Assembly: GCA_027334565.1 (NCBI GenBank)
Contig: DAHWUP010000002.1
Span: forward strand, 62,001 to 126,000
DNA: 64,000 bases
Reading direction: 5' to 3'
Origin: Candidatus Levyibacteriota bacterium
GTDB lineage: Bacteria; Patescibacteria; Microgenomatia; Levybacterales; UBA12049
Shown here: positions 41,920 to 50,515 of the stretch, piece after piece
How the letters are laid out: the number at the start of each line of letters is the position of its first letter
How positions within the stretch are numbered: the stretch's first letter is position 1
Position numbers and translations under genes: made by a program
Notes under the pieces: generated by a model
Seen by the model: only the letters and a program-made list of their open reading frames with translations
Databases searched by the model: none
What the model was told of the DNA's origin: nothing

Positions 41920-43049
41920 AATTGAGGCGGTGATTGATCGTCCGTCTTGTTCAGCTCGTCTGGCAAAATCTCATCCAGATCGTTCTTTGAGGCCGGGACT
42001 CTTCGTCTTCTTTTAAATTTAAGTTCTAAGTCTTTTTTGAAAATTAATACAAATCCCAAACCCAAAACTATAATTCCGACAACCACCGCCAGTCCTGCAA
42101 TCAGACTTTTAGTATTCAGACCGCTTAAAAACGAAGTGTTAATCGGAACCGGACTAGGCGTCGGCGTCACAGTTTCTGTCGGAACGGGAGTGTCGGTAGG
42201 TGACGGCGTTTGACTGGCTTGGGCGCTATCGGAATTTGAGGAAAGTACCGAAGACGCTGCCAAACCTCCGGGAACGGCGGACAATTCATTGGAAAAATCT
42301 CCTGAGGTACAACCGTTATTGGCAGCTATTACAAAATAGTAGGTTGTACCGGTGGCAAGCGATCCAACGGTATAAGTGGTGACGCCTTGGTCACCGATAT
42401 TCGGATTGCCATAAATATATTTTCCCGATTCTATGCCATAGGCGACCAGGTAATTGGTCACCGGATCCGAAGCATCGGTCCAGGTCAATGTTACTTGATT
42501 ATCACCGCTTGAAACAGCGGAGGTCAGAACGGGAGTACTGCCCGGAGCCGGATCATTACAAGCAGAGCCTGTGGGAGTAGGCGTCGGGGTCGCCGTAACG
42601 GAAACGGGCTGGAAAACGATACTGATGCTACCGATGTTACCGGTAGAATCGGAGACGGTAAAATTGTCCGTTCCGGCGCTGGTCGAGCAAACCCCGAACT
42701 GAACCTCGTTACCGGGCGAACCCGAACCGTCCGAGCCGGTGGCAGCCTGGGCACTGGTCGTACGGCTGGTACCACCACATGCGCCGCTATTATTGGCAAT
42801 GATATTAAGTCCGGAATCCGAGTTGGTATTGGTGATAGTAATCATATCTCCCGATCCGACCGGATTACCCGAACCATCTTTAACGTCAATTGTTATCACC
42901 GCAACAGTCTGTCCGTCGGCATTGGGAGTTGAGTTATTGGAACTTACCGACGCGGAATTTGCCAAAACCGGAGTAGTAGAAAACAAAAAACCTCCCAAGA
43001 TCAACAAGATAATCTTGAACATCGAGGCCCTGTTTTTATATGATTGCAT
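41916..43049 (-). CDS. surface protein with invasin-like Ig and FN3 domains and C-terminal membrane anchor
   Basis: 377 aa. Signal peptide (1-30, ending TPVLA), Big_1-like Ig domain (about 33-148; SASVSSNNSTPNADGQTVAV then ITIDVKDGSGNPV), a (TP)n linker, FN3 domain (168-262; LTWTDASDPVTNYLVAYGIE), a Ser/Thr/Pro stalk, a membrane helix (316-337) and a basic-acidic cytoplasmic tail. A classic tethered adhesin-like layout. Shine-Dalgarno-like AAGGA supports the first ATG; M10 is an alternative. No catalytic motif. Confidence 0.75.
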   Translation of the reverse strand: MQSYKNRASMFKIILLILGGFLFSTTPVLANSASVSSNNSTPNADGQTVAVITIDVKDGSGNPVGSGDMITITNTNSDSGLNIIANNSGACGGTSRTTSAQAATGSDGSGSPGNEVQFGVCSTSAGTDNFTVSDSTGNIGSISIVFQPVSVTATPTPTPTGSACNDPAPGSTPVLTSAVSSGDNQVTLTWTDASDPVTNYLVAYGIESGKYIYGNPNIGDQGVTTYTVGSLATGTTYYFVIAANNGCTSGDFSNELSAVPGGLAASSVLSSNSDSAQASQTPSPTDTPVPTETVTPTPSPVPINTSFLSGLNTKSLIAGLAVVVGIIVLGLGFVLIFKKDLELKFKRRRRVPASKNDLDEILPDELNKTDDQSPPQF

Positions 43050-43277
43050 ATAAATGCTTTCCTTAACTTAAAATTCTAAACTTAAAATCCGCTTAAAGCA
43101 AAGTAAATGTTAACCGTTTCTATTAACCTAATACTTTGTACCACATAAAAGATTGAATTTTAAGATATCAAACTTTTTGATGCGAATTCATTTAATTCAG
43201 CGAATTCTCAGATATTTTACTTATTATTCAAATGAGTATACCTTAATCCGGCATTAGCTCCTATACGGAAAACGCAC

Positions 43278-43305
43278 TTGACTTTTTAAAAAACATATTG
43301 ATAAT
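43278..43305 (+). promoter_or_regulatory. promoter of the 43328-44520 operon
   Basis: TTGACT (43278-43283), 16-bp spacer, GATAAT (43300-43305), leader about 15 nt to the ATG at 43328. Confidence 0.6.
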
Positions 43306-43327
43306 ATAAATTACTCATCAAAATTTT

Positions 43328-43696
43328 ATGAATGAAGAATTAAATACAAATACCCAAGCCCAACAACCCCCCCAGCCTGTCGTAAATTCTACCCCGACCG
43401 CAAAAAACAATAAAATGGTTTATGCCATAGCGGCATTCGTGCTTGTGGTCGTAATTGTCGGCGCGGTTTATTTGATGCTTCCTAAAACATCGGTGGCTCC
43501 GACCACGCCTGCACGACAGACGGCACAACCTAATCAAGGGACACAAACGACCCAAACCAAAGTCACGCCATCGAACGTTGGCCAAACCCTTCAAAATACA
43601 GATACGACCATGCAACAGGCGATCGATCAGGCAAATTCTGATTTAAACGACATAAGTAAAATCAATACATCACAAGACAGTACCAGCGGATTATAA
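43328..43696 (+). CDS. small membrane-anchored Gln/Thr-rich protein
   Basis: 122 aa. A cytoplasmic head rich in Asn, Gln and Pro (TNTQAQQPPQPVVNSTPT), a membrane segment (about 31-50, MVYAIAAFVLVVVIVGAVYL), then a Thr/Gln-rich extracytoplasmic tail ending in a short acidic helix. First gene of a pair, 2 nt before the next. Function unknown. Confidence 0.6.
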   Translation: MNEELNTNTQAQQPPQPVVNSTPTAKNNKMVYAIAAFVLVVVIVGAVYLMLPKTSVAPTTPARQTAQPNQGTQTTQTKVTPSNVGQTLQNTDTTMQQAIDQANSDLNDISKINTSQDSTSGL

Positions 43697-43698
43697 AT

Positions 43699-44520
43699 AT
43701 GAATAAATTCATAAAACTATCTTTATTAACGGGTTCACTCTTGCTGCTTGTAGCGCTACCGGCATTTGCCCAAACCTACGGCGGACAAAGACTTTTAAAC
43801 GAAACGAATAGGCTGCAAAATATAGCAAGCAAAGATGCTACTGTCCAGCAGAACCAACTACAGAATCTGATTAAACGCGCCGATAACTTAATCACAAACA
43901 GGATAAGTACACTTAACACCCTCTTAACCCGAATTCAGAATGACAGCAGGCTTACCGCAAGCGAAAAAACCAGTCTTACCTCCGACATCCAGAACGATAT
44001 CACCGGACTCACGGCTCTTAAGACCAAAATAGATGCGGACACGGATATTACTACTGCAAGGACCGACGCAAAAACGATTATTACCAATTATTACATCTAT
44101 GCTATATTTGAACCCAAAATGCGATTGCTTATTATTTTGAATAATCTGCAAACCGTTACTACAAATATCCAAAACTTGATTCCGCAAATCCAGACCATAA
44201 TCAATACATTACAGTCACAAGGAAAAGACGTGTCGCAACTGCAAACCTTATTAAGCGATGTTAATTCTCAGCTACAGACAATAAGTACCACCCTTACCAA
44301 AGACGTTACAAGCGTAGAAAATATCACGGCAAGCTCCGGAATTTCGGTTGCGGAACAGGCTTTTGCCCAAGTAAGACAAGATGTTGCCCAAATCGTAAGG
44401 TCGGGCTTTGCCAAAATTCGCTCAGACTTTGCCCAGATGAGGCCGTTATTCAGCCAATTGATCATTAATAAAGTAACACCCGGACCTACTTCCCCGACAA
44501 GCACGGGTTCCGCATCGTAA
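43699..44520 (+). CDS. secreted helical (coiled-coil) protein
   Basis: 273 aa. Signal peptide (about 1-24, ending LPAFA), then an almost wholly helical body rich in Asn, Gln, Thr and Leu (RADNLITNRISTLNTLLTRI; LQTVTTNIQNLIPQIQTIIN), and a Thr/Pro/Ser tail. Likely forms a coiled-coil rod at the surface, perhaps with its operon partner. No family recognised. Confidence 0.65.
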   Translation: MNKFIKLSLLTGSLLLLVALPAFAQTYGGQRLLNETNRLQNIASKDATVQQNQLQNLIKRADNLITNRISTLNTLLTRIQNDSRLTASEKTSLTSDIQNDITGLTALKTKIDADTDITTARTDAKTIITNYYIYAIFEPKMRLLIILNNLQTVTTNIQNLIPQIQTIINTLQSQGKDVSQLQTLLSDVNSQLQTISTTLTKDVTSVENITASSGISVAEQAFAQVRQDVAQIVRSGFAKIRSDFAQMRPLFSQLIINKVTPGPTSPTSTGSAS

Positions 44521-44640
44521 GGGTTACGGAGCTAGCAAGGACATAGGAATTATTTTGTGGATTTTTTACAGATTATTTTCTAATACCTTGTCCCAACTTG
44601 TAACTTTGTAATTTGTTTCACAGATTTTATCATTTAACCC

Positions 44641-45051
44641 ATGTATAAGTTTTACATGGCAAACAGCGTTGTACATTTTGAAATGCCGGCAAAAGACAAA
44701 AAAAGAACTGCCGAATTTTATTCAAAGGTTTTCGGATGGAACATGCGACAACTGGGTGATGATATGGGGAATTATCTTATTGCCCAAACCGCGGAAACCG
44801 ACGAAAAAAACATGATGAATAAAACTCCCGGCACGATAAATGGCGGATTTTTTGATTATAAAGACGAGGAAGGATTTAATATACCCCATTTAGTTATATC
44901 TGTTGAAAACTTGGATAAGACCATAAGAGATGTAAAAGCCACCGGGGGAAAAATTCTTGGTGAAAAAATGAATATTCCGGGAATTGGAATGTATGTTTCT
45001 TTCAAAGATACCGAAGGAAATATTGTAGGCATGCTTCAACCAAACCGCTGA
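44641..45051 (+). CDS. VOC-superfamily protein
   Basis: 136 aa. VVHFEMPAKDKKRTAEFYSK and PHLVISVENLDKTIRDVKAT open the two modules; YVSFKDTEGNIVGMLQP closes the fold. This matches the small VOC group related to hydroxylase-like or bleomycin-resistance proteins. TATCAT at 44628-44633 ends 7 nt before the ATG at 44641, supporting that start over an ATG five codons later. One of four VOC genes in the window. Confidence 0.85.
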   Translation: MYKFYMANSVVHFEMPAKDKKRTAEFYSKVFGWNMRQLGDDMGNYLIAQTAETDEKNMMNKTPGTINGGFFDYKDEEGFNIPHLVISVENLDKTIRDVKATGGKILGEKMNIPGIGMYVSFKDTEGNIVGMLQPNR

Positions 45052-45202
45052 AGTTAATTATTTTTTACGGTAAAGAGATAAAATATTAAGAAGTAAAATA
45101 ATTCCGGAGCTTGGGGAGTATGTACTCAAGGCGTTTTGAATTTACTCGTTAATATCGTCGTCTACAAACCGGATATCAGCCGTTGTTTACTTAAGCTTAT
45201 GA

Positions 45203-45208
45203 TATAAT
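45203..45208 (+). promoter_or_regulatory. extended -10 of the 45215 gene
   Basis: TGATATAAT (-10 hexamer 45203-45208), ending 6 nt before the ATG at 45215. Confidence 0.6.
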
Positions 45209-45214
45209 CGCCGC

Positions 45215-45838
45215 ATGGTTGAAGGAACAAGTCGAAACTTAGTCTCGGTTATTGAGGGTGTTACTGTTACTCCGGTTTCCATAGAGGCAGTTCCCAGTGA
45301 CATCAACCCTTTTTACACAATGGATATATCACAAGCACCCAACGACGACGTTTTTATAAGATTTAACGATTTAAAATCTCATACCATTATTAAGGCTGTG
45401 AGAATAAACGGGAACTTCGAGGGCGGACCTTATACCTTAGTCACTGACGAATTGGTAAATCTAATCAGAAATTTTGCAAGCTCAAAGGAACCGGACCATA
45501 TTCGCCACCCCGAAGAAAAGAAAGAGGAATTATTTTCTTCGATAGTCAATCCGCTGGTTTTAACCGGCGGACCGGACGATGATTTTAGAATCAAGGTGAG
45601 TGGGATCGAAAGCATGGACAACCCGGTCGAGGAGGAAGATCTTGACGTATTCGGAGGAAGTTTTTTAGATATTATAGTTGGCAAAAACGGTAACGTGACG
45701 ACTGCCATCAGGAATACCGGCTGGCAGTCACCAAAGCAACTTATTTTGGAGTTTAAGACTGCGGAAAACGGAGGCAAATTCCCGCTGGTTGCCCAAACTT
45801 TTACCAGAATTTGCGAACGCTTCATCCAAGCTGCTTAG
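45215..45838 (+). CDS. unknown 207-aa cytoplasmic protein
   Basis: Acidic soluble protein. Beta-rich N-terminal half (VIEGVTVTPVSIEAVPSDIN, DDVFIRFNDLKSHTIIKAVR), an acidic Glu/Asp stretch and a C-terminal part ending TFTRICERFIQAA. No recognised family or catalytic motif. The leaderless extended -10 promoter supports expression. It shares its general make-up with other lineage-specific proteins here, but no sequence relationship was seen. Confidence 0.55.
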   Translation: MVEGTSRNLVSVIEGVTVTPVSIEAVPSDINPFYTMDISQAPNDDVFIRFNDLKSHTIIKAVRINGNFEGGPYTLVTDELVNLIRNFASSKEPDHIRHPEEKKEELFSSIVNPLVLTGGPDDDFRIKVSGIESMDNPVEEEDLDVFGGSFLDIIVGKNGNVTTAIRNTGWQSPKQLILEFKTAENGGKFPLVAQTFTRICERFIQAA

Positions 45839-45857
45839 TCAACAGATTTAGTTTTAC

Positions 45858-46265
45858 CTATAATCCAAGCTGTGAAACAAAAGCCTTGAGAGCGCCCGTT
45901 TTGTCCACAAGTATTACATAACCGTCTGCCAAAACTTTCTTTGTTTGTTCATCTGTCGGTGACTTCAGCCACTCTGAAGTGGTAAAATTAAATTCCACTT
46001 CCAAACCAGTGTTATAGTAGACCCTTTTTGTCTTTAAAAGACCCCAATCCTCATCAAGCACGTTGGTTATTATTCCGAACTTTTCCGCCCAGGTGCTGTC
46101 TTTTAGATAAATTTCGACATTATCCGTTAGTATCACCAGGTCCAAATCTGATGACGCTTGGGCGGCGTTTCTGGCATAAGAACCTACCAAAAAAACTCCG
46201 ATAATGTTATCTTGCATCGCTGCCCAAGCCTTAAAATCCGTTAATAAAATATTAAAGTTAGGCAT
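45858..46265 (-). CDS. MNT-type nucleotidyltransferase domain protein
   Basis: 135 aa. VFLVGSYARNAAQASSDLDL is the GSxxR...SDxD signature of pol-beta-like nucleotidyltransferases; a third acidic residue is likely in LEVEFNFT. Such proteins transfer AMP or other nucleotides; when partnered with HEPN proteins they act as toxin-antitoxin antitoxins, but no HEPN gene is adjacent, so it stands alone. Substrate unknown. Confidence 0.82.
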   Translation of the reverse strand: MPNFNILLTDFKAWAAMQDNIIGVFLVGSYARNAAQASSDLDLVILTDNVEIYLKDSTWAEKFGIITNVLDEDWGLLKTKRVYYNTGLEVEFNFTTSEWLKSPTDEQTKKVLADGYVILVDKTGALKAFVSQLGL

Positions 46266-46409
46266 TCAACTGATAATAAACTCCTTTTTTGCCTTTTTGT
46301 CAAATGAATTAGATACTGCCACTATCAAAGACTGTACATTTTGTCGTTTACGCTTATTAAATATTGTACGTGTTACCCCAGATCATATTTTAAATGAATA
46401 TATTGGTGG

Positions 46410-46415
46410 TATAAT
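46410..46415 (+). promoter_or_regulatory. extended -10 of the 46422 gene
   Basis: TGGTATAAT (-10 hexamer 46410-46415) ending 6 nt before the ATG at 46422. Confidence 0.6.
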
Positions 46416-46421
46416 TTCTCC

Positions 46422-47774
46422 ATGACCATCCATCTGCCGAAACTACCCAAACTTCCCGACGCTCCGAAGCTTCCCCGACTTTTGAAAATGCCGGAATTTC
46501 CCCATTTGCGAAAAATCAGTTTTAACGTTGAATCTTTTAAGAGCATACCCCGGTTTATTTTGAAACATAAAATTTCGCTTTCGTCATTGATTTTGCTGAT
46601 ATTGTTCGTAACTTTTGCAATGTGGTACCGCGGATATCTTCTTTCCAAAATGAAACCCGCACCCCAGGTCAACGGCAATGAAGATTTTTACTCCTCTACG
46701 GGCAAGAATGCCGTACCGACGATAATTATCCCGACGCCAACGATAATTAATAACAATAACAATTCCGACATATATAATAGTGCCATATACCAGACACCGA
46801 CGCCTTTTCCGACCTTTCCTCCTCTGCCGACACTGGCTCCACTTCCTACAGCTACTCCTATTCCAACGACCACTACTTCAAGTTCCTCGTCCAATAACAG
46901 CAGCAATCCGAATTGCACCACAGGCGGAGGAACCCCAAACTCATGGTATTCGGATGTTTACCCTAACCCGCCCATAACCACCGGTACCGGCTCGGTAACC
47001 ATCATCGTCGATATCCGTGACTGCAACGAAAATTTAGCACCGGTAAGCGATAATTTGAAAATTTCATTGAGCTCCGGCGATCCGAATACCCTGATTAACG
47101 GCAACAAACTGCCAGTAAACGTCAACACTCAAAACGGTGAAGTCAAATTCAATGTCAGCTCGCAGATCAATGGTTCGGTGACGCTTATCGTCCAGGATAC
47201 GACCAGCAACTTTACCGTGACCGACATCAACAACCATAATCCGGTGATAACTTTTTCGGGCAATAGTTCGGGAAACTCTAATTGCACCACCGCAAGCGGC
47301 GTTCCGAATTTCTGGTATTCCGATGTCTATCCGGCCTCGCCCATCTCGGCCAATACCGGCTCGACGGTCACACTTACCGTCAATATCCGCGATTGCAGTC
47401 AAAATGACGTATCAAACGATAACATCACCGTTACCCAGACCTCAAGCGATTCAAGCGTTAAGATAAACGGATCGAGTTCACCAGTCAGCGCCCAGGCCCA
47501 AAACGGCGTGGCGACTTTTAACATCACTTCCCAAAATACCGGAACCGATACTTTCACAGTACAGGATACTACCAGTAATTTTTCCATTACCGATACCAAC
47601 AACCATAGTCCAAGCATCGTCTTTAGCGGTTCATCTGCCACGCCGACACCGACGCCCACCCCGACCCAAGCTCCCGCCTCAACGGCCACGCCGACACCGA
47701 CGCCCACCCCGACCCAGGCTCTTACTTCTACTCCGACCCCTACGCCGACAAACACACTTTCTCCTACTCCATAA
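46422..47774 (+). CDS. large membrane-anchored surface protein with two Ig-like repeats
   Basis: 450 aa. Cytoplasmic head with Lys-Leu-Pro repeats (LPKLPKLPDAPKLPRLLK), membrane helix (about 51-68), a Thr/Pro/Ser stalk (70-162), then two homologous domains of about 115 residues (164-280 and 287-402), each opening NCTT, then WYSDVYP, and closing VQDTTSNF...FSG. A Thr-Pro tail ends the protein without a C-terminal anchor. Each repeat has two Cys. Adhesin-like; partner unknown. Related to the Ig domain of the 41916 gene. Confidence 0.72.
   Translation: MTIHLPKLPKLPDAPKLPRLLKMPEFPHLRKISFNVESFKSIPRFILKHKISLSSLILLILFVTFAMWYRGYLLSKMKPAPQVNGNEDFYSSTGKNAVPTIIIPTPTIINNNNNSDIYNSAIYQTPTPFPTFPPLPTLAPLPTATPIPTTTTSSSSSNNSSNPNCTTGGGTPNSWYSDVYPNPPITTGTGSVTIIVDIRDCNENLAPVSDNLKISLSSGDPNTLINGNKLPVNVNTQNGEVKFNVSSQINGSVTLIVQDTTSNFTVTDINNHNPVITFSGNSSGNSNCTTASGVPNFWYSDVYPASPISANTGSTVTLTVNIRDCSQNDVSNDNITVTQTSSDSSVKINGSSSPVSAQAQNGVATFNITSQNTGTDTFTVQDTTSNFSITDTNNHSPSIVFSGSSATPTPTPTPTQAPASTATPTPTPTPTQALTSTPTPTPTNTLSPTP
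47637..47721 (+). repeat. in-frame tandem DNA repeat, 48-bp period
   Basis: A 37-bp block starting GCCACGCCGACACCGACG at 47637-47673 recurs at 47685-47721 with one change. It encodes the 16-residue unit ATPTPTPTPTQA plus four variable residues in the C-terminal tail of the surface protein. Copy number could change by slippage. Confidence 0.85.
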
Positions 47775-47831
47775 CTTATAAAAAAATAACGATTGTTGAC
47801 AGTTTGTACCTTAAATGCGATACTTTAAAAA

Positions 47832-48830
47832 ATGCAGACGGAGCGTATCCACTGGATAGACATCACCCGAGGAATCGCCATCATTTTTGTCATCTATGCC
47901 CATGTGCTGGGAAACCAGGGCATCCGATATCTTTTTTATGCCTTCCACATGCCTTTATTCTTCTTTATTTCCGGCGTTCTTTTTAGAAAAGACGACGGTT
48001 TTCTTACGGTCGTTAAAAAATCCGCGAAATCCTTAATTATTCCCTACTTTATCCTGGCTTGGTTTTTTTACGTCTGGTGGGTCTTATCGAACGGAAGCAG
48101 TTTTTTTAATCCGGCGATCATCACCCAGTTCTGGGGCATTTTTTACGGCAACAGCAACAACGGAATGTTGGCTTTTAATGACGTTTTGTGGTTTTTGCCC
48201 ACGCTGTTTGTGACCAGAGTGATGTTTGCGGCATTAACAAAAATTTCATTAAAAACCGGTCTACTGGCCTTAACGCTGTTATTATTTTCAATCTTTGGAT
48301 ATGCGCTATCTGTTTTTGGGCCCGATGTCAAACTTCCGTTCGGTTTTGAAACCGCTTTATCAGGGATAGTTTTTTACGGAGCTGGATTTTTATGGTATCG
48401 GGGTCAGAGTGCGAAAAAAATGATACTCGGCCATAAACGCCTGATCTTCCCGGCATTTTTATTGATTATGATCCTACTCGCAACTATAGATTTCCACAAT
48501 TTCGGACGACAAATCGATATGAGGCTTAACAACTTGAACAATTATTTCTTCTTTTATGTTGATGCATTCTTGGGTATCTTTTCCTGGCTGTCGTTTGCCC
48601 TAATCCTTAATAAAAATGTTCTGCTTGAAGCTTTCGGAAGATATTCGCTTGTTTTGTTCGCCTGGCATCCGTTCGTGTTTAAATACCTCAACGATTATAT
48701 TTTAAACCTAATCACAGCCGTTAAAACGCTTATTCCCGCAATTTATACCATAATTACAGTCAGCGTCATCCTCTTTGCTAACTCGATATACGAAAATCTC
48801 CGTAAAAAAATCTTTTTTCGCCCTTCTTAA
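47832..48830 (+). CDS. acyltransferase family 3 membrane protein
   Basis: 332 aa, about ten membrane segments. RIHWIDITRGIAIIFVIYAH has the R/H signature of membrane acyltransferases (OatA, WecH and fucose-4-O-acetylase types), and FHMPLFFFISGVLF is typical. O-acetylates a surface glycan or peptidoglycan. TTGACA-17-GATACT lies just upstream with the -10 ending 7 nt before the ATG. The preceding surface protein gene is on the same strand. Confidence 0.88.
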   Translation: MQTERIHWIDITRGIAIIFVIYAHVLGNQGIRYLFYAFHMPLFFFISGVLFRKDDGFLTVVKKSAKSLIIPYFILAWFFYVWWVLSNGSSFFNPAIITQFWGIFYGNSNNGMLAFNDVLWFLPTLFVTRVMFAALTKISLKTGLLALTLLLFSIFGYALSVFGPDVKLPFGFETALSGIVFYGAGFLWYRGQSAKKMILGHKRLIFPAFLLIMILLATIDFHNFGRQIDMRLNNLNNYFFFYVDAFLGIFSWLSFALILNKNVLLEAFGRYSLVLFAWHPFVFKYLNDYILNLITAVKTLIPAIYTIITVSVILFANSIYENLRKKIFFRPS

Positions 48831-49041
48831 TTTATTTTAATACTTAAAGCTTAATCGTATAACGCCATATTAACAACAACCGCGGTATTCAATGTTTCTG
48901 CTTTATATTCCGAGAGCTTTAACTCTCACCTTTAAGGCTTTGAGTCTTATTTTACTCACATCTTATTGATCGGTAACTTAAATCACGCCATTACCGGAAA
49001 GCATGTTATAATATAAAAATCGAAAGCGAGGTGAATTGTTC

Positions 49042-49479
49042 ATGGTGAATGCTACCCGAAAGACAGCCAAGAAGGTTAAGGGTTTCTCGGATGAAGAACG
49101 CGAAGCGATGCAGGAACGCGCCCGGGAACTGATGTCGGACAAAGGGAACGGAGAGGCCGCAGTGCTTAAGAAAATCGCCGAGATGAAAGGTTTGGATCAT
49201 ATTTTGGGCGAAAAACTACACGACCTCATCAAGAAAAACGCGCCGACCTTAGTACCCAAAACCTGGTACGGTATGCCCGCCTATGCCAACAAGGATGGTA
49301 AGGTCGTCTGCTTTTTCCAAAACGCGAGCAGGTTCAAAACAAGGTATTTAACTTTAGGCTTCAGTGATGCTGCAAAATTGGATGAAGGCAACATTTGGCC
49401 GGTAACTTTCGCTCTAACCAAGTTGACCCCAAACGAAGAAACAAAAATCGCCGCGCTGGTGAAACAAGCGGTGGGATAA
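49042..49479 (+). CDS. DUF1801/YdhG-like protein
   Basis: 145 aa. The C-terminal two thirds match the YdhG-type DUF1801 domain: LIKKNAPTLVPKTWYGMPAY then GKVVCFFQNASRFKTRYLTL. The N-terminal 45 residues are Lys/Glu-rich (KTAKKVKGFSDEEREAMQER). The ATG at 49042 has GAGGTG at 49028-49033, spaced 8 nt, and a TATAAT further upstream: one of the few genes here with a proper leader. Function unknown, cytoplasmic. Confidence 0.82.
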   Translation: MVNATRKTAKKVKGFSDEEREAMQERARELMSDKGNGEAAVLKKIAEMKGLDHILGEKLHDLIKKNAPTLVPKTWYGMPAYANKDGKVVCFFQNASRFKTRYLTLGFSDAAKLDEGNIWPVTFALTKLTPNEETKIAALVKQAVG

Positions 49480-49537
49480 ACAATCATAATTTCGACTATA
49501 TGCATCCTAGGGACAAAGTAATCGTAGGGAACAAATT

Positions 49538-49996
49538 CTAGACTGCGTCTTGAAGAATCTTGATGATGATTTTTTTCATTCCGAGCAGCGCCATTGTGGA
49601 TTTTTTATCTCTAATAAGTTCACCTATATTTTGCGGAACTATCTGCCAGGAAAGTCCGTACTTATCCTTAAGCCATCCGCATTGCTGAGCTTTTTTATCG
49701 CCGCCTTTTGTCAATTTATTCCAGTAATAATCTATTTCCTTCTGACCCTTACACTGAACGACCAAGGATACCGATTCATTGAACTTTACAAAAGGCCCGC
49801 CGTTTAAAGCGGTGAATTCCTCTCCGTCAAGGATAAAGTCAACCGTCATCACGGAGCCGACAGGTTGTTTGGAAGGAGTTTCAACCGTGTAATAATTTTT
49901 AGAAATTATTTTAGAATTTTTGAAAATAGAAACGTAATATTTAGCCGCTTCCTCAGCTTCATTATTAAACCATAAGAAGGTTGTGATCTTTTGCAT
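49538..49996 (-). CDS. PhnB-like VOC protein
   Basis: 152 aa. ITTFLWFNNEAEEAAKYYVS, GSVMTVDFILDGEEFTALNG, then GGPFVKFNESVSLVVQC and CGWLKDKYGLSWQIVP are hallmark segments of the PhnB/3-demethylubiquinone-methyltransferase-like VOC group. Despite that legacy name no methyltransferase activity is implied. Convergent with the DUF1801 gene; both families are common companions in free-living bacteria. Confidence 0.9.
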   Translation of the reverse strand: MQKITTFLWFNNEAEEAAKYYVSIFKNSKIISKNYYTVETPSKQPVGSVMTVDFILDGEEFTALNGGPFVKFNESVSLVVQCKGQKEIDYYWNKLTKGGDKKAQQCGWLKDKYGLSWQIVPQNIGELIRDKKSTMALLGMKKIIIKILQDAV

Positions 49997-50080
49997 ACAA
50001 ATAAAATTATCAAAATAAGACGTCGAAAGTCAGTAACTTAAATTACCTTAGTCTTAAGGATTTTATAGATAACGATAAGG

Positions 50081-50254
50081 TTAAAATTTCAAAAGCTCCA
50101 GTGCCTTATAGACAAATACAGCCGGCCATAAGATAGCCTCAATAATGCCGACAACACCCTGCATCAGCGTGTGTGCATGTTGTAAAAAATAAACCAAAGC
50201 CCCGAATACCCCGATACCGTAAAGAGCTTCTCCTCCCCCGGCGCATTTCTTCAT
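50081..50254 (-). CDS. 57-aa membrane protein, small conserved-type CPR protein
   Basis: 57 codons: MKKCAGGGEALYGIGVFGAL, one or two hydrophobic stretches (about 12-25 and 33-50) and an end in LELLKF. Supported by GGGGAGGTGA (plus 50261-50270) 6 nt before the ATG and a promoter TTGACA-17-TAAGTT upstream (plus 50277-50305). Tiny Cys-Gly-rich proteins of this kind occur, to my memory, in many Patescibacteria; this could not be checked. Likely an abundant small membrane protein; function unknown. Confidence 0.7.
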   Translation of the reverse strand: MKKCAGGGEALYGIGVFGALVYFLQHAHTLMQGVVGIIEAILWPAVFVYKALELLKF

Positions 50255-50260
50255 AACGTC

Positions 50261-50270
50261 TCACCTCCCC
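50261..50270 (-). promoter_or_regulatory. strong Shine-Dalgarno of the 57-aa protein gene
   Basis: GGGGAGGTGA on the minus strand, 6 nt before the ATG at 50254. Confidence 0.8.
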
Positions 50271-50276
50271 AAATCA

Positions 50277-50305
50277 AACTTACTCTACCCGAAACTACTT
50301 GTCAA
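50277..50305 (-). promoter_or_regulatory. promoter of the 57-aa protein gene
   Basis: Minus strand TTGACA (plus 50300-50305), 17-bp spacer, TAAGTT (plus 50277-50282); leader about 16 nt including the Shine-Dalgarno. Confidence 0.55.
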
Positions 50306-50515
50306 ACAGCATTTACATAATGAAATCATGAAGCACGTTTATGGATTTAAAGGAAAAGTTCGGAAAGATCCTAAAGCTAATTGGTTTTTATAAGTTTGAA
50401 TAAAAAACTATCCAACGAAATTATGTCTATTCCAGTATCATTTTCTGCTTTTTTATCAGTCTTCGCGCGCCATACCCGGCCGTGACATACTATTTTCGAT
50501 ATCGGATGTAAAATT

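Noticed and set aside
47399..47755. Val/Gly-rich minus-strand frame opposite the surface-protein tail
   Set aside because: Repetitive Val-Gly composition is simply the reverse complement of the Thr-Pro repeat codons.
50328..50393. 21-codon plus-strand frame starting MKHVYGFKGKVRKDPK
   Set aside because: Could be the remnant of a small gene, but it is too short, opposes the 57-aa gene promoter and has no ribosome-binding site.
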